15,054 nt of DNA from positions 1 to 15,054 of the forward strand of contig JALQPE010001175.1 of the NCBI GenBank assembly GCA_030407315.1. Reading direction: 5' to 3'. The first letter of the stretch is position 1. Every line of letters starts with the position of its first letter. The notes beneath the pieces were generated by a model. That model had not been told where the DNA came from. It made no database searches and was given only the letters and a program-made list of their open reading frames with translations. Shown piece by piece: positions 1 to 10,700 of the stretch. The position numbers and the translations under genes were made by a program. This DNA is from Asparagopsis taxiformis. Taxonomy: Eukaryota; Rhodophyta; Florideophyceae; Bonnemaisoniales; Bonnemaisoniaceae.

Positions 1-1716
1 CCCTTAGGACCTAGTGTTCCTGATTCGAAGAGAGGCACCTTGTTCTCAACACATCGTTGATCCACATATCGACGAGCTTTGACATTATCTAGAGCATTAG
101 CCACGATAGTCAAAGATTCGAAGAATTTATTGGAGAAAATGTCCTTAGTTGATTCGGATACCCTCTACAGTAAGGCAGATACATGGTTTTTGAGATGAGG
201 GTTCATCAATAGGACACTGGCTGCTGCTGTTCGACTCTTAGGTTTGGATATATGTTTTTCCCTGAACAAAAACTGTCTGTTGAGGTTGGAGTTCTCGATA
301 TGGTCAGGATCAGTCAAAGTGATTTTACCCTCCTCACCGGCACCCAAACCGATCATAGCGAAGTTCTTCAATAATTCACATCCAATGGCACCTGCTCCGA
401 TCATGAACAGCTTCGAATTGTGGATTTTCTTCAACAGTTCAGATCCAACCACAGTTTCCAACCCGATATCTCTGCTCTTATTTCCTGTAAATGCTCCCTT
501 GATGACTGCTTCATTCCATTCAGATAGGTTTTCAGGCATCTAAGGCAGTAACTCACTGAATTCAGCATAGAATGCCGATGATATGGGTTTGTATTTTTGG
601 GTGATACCCTTGATGATTTCCTGTGCCAGCATGCCACCTAAGAATGCACACATCGGTGGTAGGTATCCTCGACATGTCATGGCAAACAATCTGACCATTT
701 TCTCTTGTGTTTATTTGAGTTCCTCCTTCCAACTCTCCTTGAATATTGAAATGAACACATCGGCATCTTTGATACTCCAGGCTTCAGGTGCTCGTTTATG
801 GGTCACTCTGAACTTGTCCAGAGCTACAAACATGAAATGAATCAGTTTGGAGTTCTCAGCCTTCACGAATCGTAGAAGAGCATATTCTCTTCAATTGGGA
901 GGTTTTCATTGGCACCACTGAGCAGTTCCTTGAAGGTAGGTACTTGACAATCAGGGGTGTCTTAATGTTTTTGGCAGTTCCATTTCTGATATAGTTAGAG
1001 TAGTCCAGAGTGCTCCCTATCTCGAATGATTTAGAGTTGATGACTTTAACCTTATGGATGGTGCCATTGATCGATTTTTTGGGGTCTTCCTTCGAGATCA
1101 TCCCTTCGACATTGTTCAGGATGATGGCCTCTCCATCTTCATAGGGATTCTTCACTCCATCTAGTAGTGTTACCAGACCATTCTCAGCACAAGTGATTTC
1201 CTTGATGATAACTTCAACAGGTTCCTCACCATTTTTATCCAACACTTCGAATTCAGGTCCGAAATCATTGAAGTGCCTACCAAATGCTCCATAGCAGTCA
1301 GCACTCATGAACTTGACATTACCCGCTCTGCACATTGCATTGAGTTCTGTTTGGTACCCATAATCCAAATCTGTGGCAAACACAAGGGTGTATGTCTTCA
1401 CTAAATCTGCATTGACCTGTGCCTTGGTGATGGTATCGATCTTGACATAGGTATTGAGTTCCCTAATCTTAAACATACAGTTGAGTCTGGGTTTGTTGAT
1501 GTCTCCTTCAGTGTAGAAGAATCCTCCTGCCAAATCTTCAGGTGTGACCATACCCTCATCACAGATGGTTAGTTTCCTGCATCCACTCAATACTAAATTC
1601 TTGACAACTTCCATAGATAGGGGTCCCAATCCAAATACCAGGATGTCAGCCTTGGCCTGTTTGCTGACTGCATCGATACCCATGGCTCCAATGTACCTGC
1701 TCCATCTATCCTTGAC
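1..1716 (-). other. Domain: UBA1-type ubiquitin-activating enzyme (E1), C-terminus off window
   Basis: The C-terminal module of the giant gene. It starts with an E1 inactive adenylation half (DRWSRYIGAMGIDAV, then VFGLGPLSMEVVKNLVLSG), followed by a first catalytic-cysteine half-domain (GPEFEVLDKNGEEPVEV and the following strands) and a four-helix-bundle segment (PTFKELLSG, FVKAENSKLI). The active adenylation half carries the ATP-binding loop GAGAIGCELLKNFAMIGLG (about 345-401), TDPDHIENSNLNRQFLFRE and ANALDNVKARRYVDQRC, and ends at LFESGTLGPK at the window edge. In UBA1 the catalytic cysteine lies about 28 residues further on, so the thioester and ubiquitin-fold domains are outside the window. 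All adenylation signatures look intact, so activity is plausible. Two -1 type breaks, near 940 and 868, flank the start of the helical bundle, with homology continuous across both. Gln codons TAG/TAA occur at 165, 540 and 711. UBA6 is an alternative, since BIRC6 works with UBA6 in mammals. Confidence 0.93.
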
Positions 1717-4700
1717 TTTCTCATCATTGATGTCTATTTCCTTCCCTACTATGTTTTTCTCACTTTCATAGGTAACATCGATATCGTCTCCTGTCTGATT
1801 TTCTAACTCCTTCAGTTTGTCCTTGTTGTCGTTCCTCTTTCTGCGTTTGGATCCTGTAGCTTTGGATGTGATATCCTTCAGTGATGGTGCTGGGAGTTTG
1901 TTGAGTTCTTCTTCGAGTTCCTTGACTGCCTTCTCTAGCATTTCTTTGTATTGAGTTTTGCTCTTCTTGAACTCTGAGCACCAGGAACTGTTATGGTCGT
2001 TGACCAGTCCTACGTAGTTGGCATTGCGTTTTGATGCATAATTCAACCATTTTTTGCATTAATCCATAATTTCAGCTTTCTTGCAGTAGAAATGCCTCCT
2101 GATGACGTTTTCGAATCCTTTAGGTGGGTTCTTGATGTTCTCCAGCATGGCAAATTTGATATTGCAATACCTGACAATGTTGGAGTATGCTTCATTCTTT
2201 TTCTCACCTTCCTCAGTACCCTGCTCACCTTCAAATCCAGGTTCGTTGAAGTACACTTCTTCAGACATGATGATAGCTTGGATGGATAGCAACACCTGCA
2301 ATAGAGTGCTTACCTTTGAATCCCAATTTTCTGAAGCACTGCCTCTCCATGTTCCCAATAATGATAGGCATACCTTCCCACAACTATAGAGATTAGGATT
2401 GAATCTAACCTTAGCATGTCCAGTTGTTGTCAAGTTGACCTTAGGTGGTTCATTAGGGTAGTTATCATTGAAGTAGACATCAAACAAGAATGCTCCATGA
2501 CCATAGGGTGTCCCATTGGATCCCATGATCAGGCCTGCATATAGTCGACTCTATCCTTATCGCATCGAACGTAGATGGCATTGGTATGCTCATAGGGTAG
2601 AGCAGTCGATATGTCAGCTAGTTACTGAGCTAACCTAATCATCTTATTCTGGTTAGGGACGTAGTTCTGGACGAAGGATGATGAATAGTGGTGTTTAATT
2701 TTGGATACACCCTCCTTCATGTCGATGTAGTCAAATCTGAGATCCTTGAGGAGGGCTCTGTACTTTTTGTCAGTGGGTAACTCAAGGATGTTCTTCATGG
2801 CTGAGTCATCTTCATCTTGGTTGTTCTCAAATTTGTAGTCTTCAATGGCCTCACCCATGATCCTAGCTGTCTCAACGATATCCTTAGCGAGTTCCTCTGC
2901 CACTTTCTCGTTCTTGTCATTTTTGGATTGATTTTGATTGACCTGCAGGAAGATACTGGCAGTTTTTTCCAATGAAACCATTAGGACTTCCAGTGAGTCA
3001 GTCTGACGAGGTTCATAGTTCCGAGCAATGGGTAGCAACACAGGTATCAGACATTTTTGGTTGCTGAGTGTCCTGATTAGTTTGAATACCACTTGAACTT
3101 TGATGGGTACTTGGACACTTCCAGTAGAGTGCCTGCTCTGAGTGAATCTTCTAAATATGGCAGCATAGCACTCTCATAGATGCACTCTAACACTTCCTTG
3201 GGTACTTTCCAGTCAGGCATATCTAGGAAGTTCTCCACCATGTTGAGGATGATGTCAATCATGTCATATTTCTGTTTTTTAGCTGAGTCATCGATACCCT
3301 TCATCCACTTGGTACTGGAGTTACCATCATTGCCATATCCTACACCTTTCTTCTTCTTAACCTTCTTAACTCCATCGTCTTCAGGTGCCTTGCTGGGTGA
3401 TAGTTGTTCCTCCTCATCTTTCTCTGGATTGGCATTCCATTTCCTCTTGTAGTGACCACTCAGGATTCTCAATCTTTCTAAAATAGCTGCGAAGAAGTTG
3501 TTCTTCATGGCATAGCTCCTGAACTAGGTTGTCTTGTCCACTTTAAGGATCTCAGCTACTATCTTTAATAGTTTCTGGCTGGAGGTAGTTTAGAGTTCGT
3601 CCCATTTTTTATCGGTATCCTTATCAGGGATTCCAGCCAAAATATTGAACAGCAATGGTACTGTCTCCTTGTCTTTCAGGTACATTGCGAAGAAGTGAGG
3701 GAATTTGGAGAAACTCTGCAACTAGGTTACATATTGGATCCATTTTTCCCTCCTTTCAGCATTGGACCACCCTTCGATGCACTTGATCATCACTTTGATC
3801 ATCTCAGTTACACCATCGTTCTCAGAGAAGTGTTTGAGGATACCCTTAGCAGGTAGGAATTCAACACTCTTACCCCATTTCTCCTTCGAGAAGTCCAGAA
3901 CTTCCACTATTTTCTCCAAATTAAGGGTGAAATCAATGACTGAGTCCTCGCATGAACTCTCACTCTTTTTCAAAATTTGTTCCAATGTCATTTCGTCGTT
4001 GATTCCTTCAACTCCGATGATAGGCTTGAGTTCGAGGTGCTCTGCTTTGTCCGGCAAAATTGAACAGTTGACTACTTACAGGGCTCTCTTGAGCTCCTTG
4101 ACAGTAATGGATGCTGGGAATTCATAGGCATTTTCATACCTGAGAACTCTGATAAGTGGCTATGCTGCGAATTCCTTCCTGAAGAAGGATGGTGTGCCTA
4201 TCTCTTGTAAGAATTCCTCAGTTAGTTTCATGTTGGTGTTGGTTCCCTTGCTGTTGTTGCTGTTGTTATTCCCATTTTCAGCCTTGCTTGGCTCTAGTTC
4301 CCAATACTGGATGGTGCCTAACAGTTCACTGTTTTTGTTCTTGGAGTCACCTTTCAATAAATGAGGATAGAAGAATCCATTGGCAGGGGAGAATCCAATA
4401 CTGATGATCATCTTGCCATCATACCAGAATCTCAGACTTTCATCGAATTCAAATGAGTTCTCACTTTCAGAATCGGACAGTTCACTTTTTGAGTAGGTGG
4501 CTATCTTGCCTGATTCACTCGTTTTGATGGAGAAATCTTGTCCTTCCTCTGCTACAAATATGAATGCTTCTTGACTCCATTCACTGGTTCCCATATTGGC
4601 TATCTGGTTGAATTTAAAGTAGATACCGATAGTTTTGGGTGTACCTGTGTTGGATTGGCATAGTACCAAATATGACTTACCTCCATGGTTATTGAAGAGG

Positions 4701-7700
4701 TATTCTACTTTGTTGGCTACGTTATTGGATGTGTATGCATCATGACTGGCAACCAAGTTAAAGCATCCTCCTTGATACCCAGTTATCGATCTAATTTGAT
4801 TGAATACTCTCTCTCTATCCTTCTAGGCTAGCAGTTGAGTGGGTAGTCTAAATTTGTTACTTGTTCCTTTCTTGTTGTTGTTGTTGTTCTTGCTTTCCTT
4901 ATCCTTTCGGGTGAAATTGTAATTGGAAATGTCACTGATGAGTCTGTTTTCAGCACTGCTGTATGGTACCACACTCACTGACACTTTGCTGTAACTGTTG
5001 AGCAATGGTAGGAACACATCACTGACAAAGCACTTGTTGCCTTCTGACATGACTGATGATAGTGAATCTTTGAGCATGGCTCCAACTATCTTCTCATTTT
5101 CGGATCCTAATGCACTCTTGCCCATGAAACTGACAAATGATGATCTAAGTTGAGTATGTGGCTCATCAGTTAACAGTTTGCTGTGTTCTGCTGATGTCAA
5201 TAGTTCAAATATCCTCAAATTGTACTGGGATTTGTTGATGATGCTCTTGAGGTTGGGGTTGTGGCAGAGGTCTCCCAGGAATTTAAGATGGTTATTTAGG
5301 CTGTCTACCTGTTTCTTGTCGATGAAGGCTCTAGCCTCATTGTAGATAGCTTCAAGGAGATCATTACCCATGAACCAGGATCTGGCTTCCTTATTGGACA
5401 CTACCAAGGCTGAGAATAGACTCTTGTTGTCAGCATCGATCTCTAGACTCAATGTCTTCAGCACCTTCTCAAGGGGAATGCCACTCACTTCGAAAGGAGC
5501 TCTGGATGTCATTACACTCCTCATGAACTTGAGTTCAGTATCGGTCTTGTTGGTCTCACTGATAAGTTGGAAGATTATCTTCTCGGGGAGGGTGATGGTA
5601 ATGGTGCCCTTAATTCTAGATTTTTCACGAGTGCAGATGAAGGCAATTTGGTTGAATCTCTCCAAGAAAGGAAGGAGTGATGATCTTTCTCCTTATTTAA
5701 GCAGAGTTAAGTTATCCACGATAAATTTGAAGAACTTCTCAACTCTCTGTGCTGCTTCCTGATTGCTGGATAGGGTAATTTCTGAGGCGATCTTGGCACA
5801 GAGGTAGGAATTATTGAGATTCAAATATTTCTCCACCATTTCATTGCCTATTTGAGTGTTTTGCTCACATACTCTCATCAAGAAGTTGTGGAGTGTTTTT
5901 TCATGTTCTTCCACCTTCATCAAGTAGGATATGTTGATAAGTGATGACTTAAACAGTTGGAACACTTCTGGTTGCTTGAATAGCGATTCAATGAGTTCCC
6001 TGTGCTGTGGTTTGCTCAGAGTTTCAATAGTGTGGACAACTGATTCCAGTGATGATGCTGGGCTCTGGGGTTCGTATCCTTGAACTGACAGGAAGTTGAT
6101 ACCACTTGATGTTGTCTTACCGGAACCTTGGGTTACTCCTAGAGCATCTGATATCGAGATGATATCTGGAGACTTGATGGTTAACCTTAGATACTTGATG
6201 GCTGGATTTCTATTGGCTGATCCAACTAGTCCTAATTTCTCCTGGATCTGATTGCAGTTGATACCCATGATCCGTACTGAGTAGTTAATGTAGAAATCGT
6301 CAGGAATGATCTGCATGTGACCTAAACATTGCATCTTCTCCATTCGAGATCCACCTTCGACGATAACCTCCTTAGGGATGCAGAGAGAGTTGTTGCTGGA
6401 AGAGTTATACTCGAATCCAATCAGGATCTTAGTTATGGTTATCAGGTCCTTGGCTTCCAGAACTAGCTCATAGGCCTTCTGGGGAGAGTTTAGAGGGTAT
6501 GCGAAGGTGAAGACACTCTTCTTGGCTCCATTTTTCAATGATAGCCAGTCTTTAGGGCATTCGTTTTCAGCTACGTTGCGCATTTGAGAGTGTTCACCAT
6601 TTCCTGCTCCTTAAATGCTGACTCTTCAATGCTATCAAAATTCTCCACTGATATTACCTTCTTGAGGAGTTTCTGGAAGAATTAGTGGTTCTGAGCGATC
6701 TCGGTGACTAGTTTGTCCTCATTTCTGATTGATAGTTCCCTCAAAAGGTATTCCAAGAAGTAGAGTGACCTTCTCTCATATAGGTTGGCCAGAGTATGGT
6801 TCTTGATTAGGGATACTGACTTCTGGTTGCGTTCAAATTACTCAGTAAAGATAGTGGCTAACTTACTGTTGCCTGTCTGTGAAGCTACAACCAAACTGAC
6901 CTTCTCCTGAATTTTGCTGAACCGAGTGCATTGAGCAATCTTGAATGTTCCCTCTTTGTCGAGTTTGATGTTGATAAGCAGCCATTTCACGAACCTGCGA
7001 AGGGCATCCTCATCAATTTCCTTGAAGGACTCAGTCTCCCAACAAAGGCAGCTCAGGTAGAATCCTAATGTCACTCTCAGACTTGTTTCTGGATCAATGA
7101 TCTTGATATTGGTGACTCCTCCCACATTCAGGAACTGGGAGACATAGCTGGATAAAGTTGATAGCAAATCAATGGATGTTTTCCTTGATATTTTGAGGCA
7201 GGTTATTTCAGTAGCTTCTTCGAAATCGGGTTGTTTCCTGAGGATGAATGCTAGCATATCCTTAACCAGTGATAGATTTTCCTGCCTTTTCAGTTTGATG
7301 TCCTCATTGAGGAGTTTGGTAGATTCAGTCAAAAGTGACTCATAGTAGGTTGGTTGATCAAATATTTGACAGTTGAAGAATGCCTTAACAAGGGTGTCTT
7401 TCTCAGGAAGCATGAAGAATGTTTCAATGATCTGGCCAGCCATTGAGTCATCTGCTCCGAAATGGTTGACCAAATCAATAGCATAGGTGAATTTTTCGTT
7501 TGAATCCTCTTCAATTGCTGTGTTGTTGCTGATCGACTCCTTGATTAGCTCCACTATCTATTCAATGAGCGGTTTGATATCGGATGTCTTCACTTTCCGA
7601 GATGGGTTGGTCAGCTCCTGGAACACCATTCCAAAGACATCGAAATCCCCTCTGATGTATCCCTTTCCAAATTTGCACAACTGCTCGGTATCCTTCCCAG

Positions 7701-10700
7701 ATTTGAGAATGTTCTTGACAAATCCTTTATCCTTGTTGTCAATAAGTTGAGTCAGCACACTTTCTACTCCCTTGATCCATCCATACTTTTCAAAGACAAA
7801 GAGTAAATCTTTGACTCGTTTGCTGTTGATGCTGATCTTGACAATGCTTTCTAGGAGTCCATCTGAGTTGTCCTTATCCTGTCTGCTCTTGACCAGCCTG
7901 CATACATTAGTGAAGAGGCTGAGACTGTCTGGTTTGCTTTCAACTTGAGCAAGTAGCTGTTCAGAGGTGAGGGGGACATCCTTGAACAGCTGAGTAAAGA
8001 CCTTCTCAGATTCGATGCTGAATGATAGGACTTTAAGTGCATTTTCATTGTTGCTCCTGACGAGTTTTTTAAGGAGCAGGATGGCTCTGTCGGATATGGG
8101 TCCTTTTTAGTTATTGATGAGGATAGATACTGTCTTCTCCATGAACTAGACTCCTAGGTCGATGGTCTGCCTGCCAATAAGGTCATTCAGGAGGAGACAT
8201 CCAAGGTATACAGATAATTGAGGTTGTCCCTAGTTCCTGAGTATTTTAGTAGTGTTTCTACTGACTTCTTGGTCTCGGTATAGGTGTGTTCAGTGATCTT
8301 CTTCTGAATGTCTTCAATGGTTTCCTCTTGTTGAACAACCTGATCCTCATAATCGTAATAGAAACAGTTGTCTCCTTTCTGGTTCTTGGCATTGTATTTG
8401 GTGACTCCCTGGGTCCTCTTCACGAATGTTAGATCTTCTGGTTTGAAGGTGAAGTGATGCCCCATGAAAGACTCAGCCTCACCATGATAATTACCATAGA
8501 TTTCAGGAACGATCTCATTCATTGGTACCATCTCGGCTTCCTTCTTGGTAGCTGCATTGGGCTGCATTGTGAAGTTCATGTCGATTATCAGGTAACGAGT
8601 CTGAACAGGGGAAAATTTAAGGGAGAGTACATTCAGTCCACATTTAGATGGATTCTTGAACATTTTTTCAACTTCGGGTGCGAATGCCAGTCTAGCTACC
8701 TGGCTCCATGCTGATTCAGAGTAGAAACTCTCAGAATTGGGGACTTGTCGACCCTTATCATCAATAGAGCTGATGGACACTCTCACTTTGTTCTTTAAGT
8801 TTGATTTTTCGAAGGCTAGCTGTACTTTCTCAACTGAATAGCTGCTTACAAGGTCAATAATGTATCTGCGAGAGTAGTTACCCTTTGTGAGGACAAACTT
8901 GGCATTAACCTTGTTACCTGCTTATTCTGCTTCCTGACTCTTCTCCAGCTGCCTGAAGTAGTAATCTGAGAAGATGGTTTTCTCGAGAGATAGTCCCAAA
9001 ATACCCTCATCTCTCAGTGCATTATAGGCAGGATTTCGAGACTCTTCGATTCTGGATGTCAATTTCTCAATCTCAGATGCAACTATCTTAGGATTGCACC
9101 TGATCACTTTCAGGAACTCGAACACAAGTTCCAACCCATATGGAGTGGTATCTTCACTATCGATAACCCTTCTGAATGTCTCGTCTGGTTTCAGATCGAC
9201 ATTTTTGGCCAGTATGATCCATAGAGCCTCAGTAGGCTCTGCAATTTGGCTCTTGATACTCGATTATTGGGACATCTGGAGATCACCTTCTCAAGGAACT
9301 TGTTAACGTCCTTGTCAGCGATGAGTTCATAGTATTGACTGTAATTGGATCCAACAGAGTGTCACAGAAGGACTGCTCTCCGGTTTCCATGAAGGAGTCC
9401 AACACTTGATGGAACTGTTCCTTAGACAGGTGAGACTTAACTCCAGGCAGAATGACTGACCTTTGACTGACAATAATCCACTTTTTAGATGCCAAATTAG
9501 TCAGTTCGACCTTCTGAGTATCTTGGTTTGATGTGATTCTGAGTGTTAAATCGATGGGTAGGTTCTTCCTTGCAAACTATCTCAGAACTTCATCAATGGA
9601 CTCCTGCTTCAGTGATGATACTTCCAATCCAATATTGGAGACGATGGCCTCAACTCTGAAGTCCTTGACATCAGCTCCTCCTGCTTGCACTTGACAATCA
9701 AATTCAGAATTGAATACATTGGTCCTAACTGAGCAGTCATCATTACTGCTGTTATTGCTCTCAGCCACACTCCCAATTGCTCCTTGGAATTTGACTTCAA
9801 AAGTAGGTGTATTTTCACCATCTTCCTCCACACTCACTTGATGGGTGGGTACAATGACCAAATATTTGGCAGGAGTAGGTTCAGGTATGGTCACATACAC
9901 TTTTTTATGGGAGTCATCGTACCTGTATACGTACTTAGTGGTGGGCTCTGCTTCCAAATCATTGCAGACATACATGTAGCCATGTTTTGATTGACCTGAC
10001 TGCTTTCCAACTCGTTCCAGAACTACAGATTCAATGAGCATCTGGCTACCATGTAGGTGCCTAATGACAACACTGTTTGGGTGTCTACCGATGTGATTCT
10101 CAACTTCTGAATGGCAGAGGGTGCAACCAGGATAGGTCAAACTGGATGCCGATGGACCACTTTCGATCAGCAGAGGGAGGAATGAAGAATCAGAGATCAC
10201 CTTCTAGGGAGACGATGCTTCCTTATCATTTAATAGACTGAATTTCTCCATCCGACCTTCAATCTTGCGAGATAGCTTCACTTCAAGGTACCCATCTCGA
10301 GGAATGCTCTTGCTGAAATCGGTCACAAGCACTTTCTTCTATTCTGCAGCTTTGCTCTCTATTTTGAGGGATAAGGCACCTTTATCGTCAACAATCGAAA
10401 CCTGAGCATCAACAGCCATCTTCCCTTCTTTAATTTCAATCTTTTTGATCTCTACATCTTTCTCATTCAATGAGAAGGCCCTCCTCTTAGGTGTGAATAT
10501 CTTGTCTAGGTTGAGTTTGACTGGAGTAATGACTAACTGATGCTCCCCATCCTTTCCAAGAGTGTAGATCTTGAACTTGGCTGCATTCTTTGCACTTTTG
10601 TCAATTGTGACCTTCATGTCTTCTATTCCTCCTTTATGAGGGATGTCAATATCCTCGATGGTGATCCATCCATATGCTGTTTCCTTCAATTCTGATTTGG

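Noticed and set aside
244..543. Plus-strand open frames opposite the giant gene (for example 244-543, 2102-2389, 3180-3452, 3762-4127, 5370-5762, 11912-12187)
   Set aside because: They are antisense shadows of the conserved minus-strand coding sequence and show no domain signature.
856..2046. The E1 N-terminal half as a separate gene ending at TGA 856-858
   Set aside because: E1 homology shifts frame at about 940 and again at about 868 and continues to the window edge; the TGA is reached only after missing the first break.
2059..2526. The UBC domain as a separate short gene ending at TAA (2059)
   Set aside because: The TAA aligns with a glutamine of BIRC6 and the BIRC6 C-terminal tail continues in frame after it; the fragment is not a complete gene.
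7851..8048. Minus-strand frame 7851-8048, rich in Ser/Arg
   Set aside because: It is an out-of-frame shadow; the frame continuous with both neighbours gives helical BIRC6-like sequence over the same bases.
862..9351. Explaining the frame breaks in the giant gene as tiny introns
   Set aside because: Where a known family can be compared (E1 and UBC breaks), homology runs without a gap up to and beyond each break, leaving no room for removable sequence; lengths of 3n+2 with GT...AG were not found there.
10080..10137. The Cys/His patch as a BIR domain
   Set aside because: BIR needs C-x2-C followed much later by H-x6-C with a conserved W/GFYYTG core; none of that context is present.
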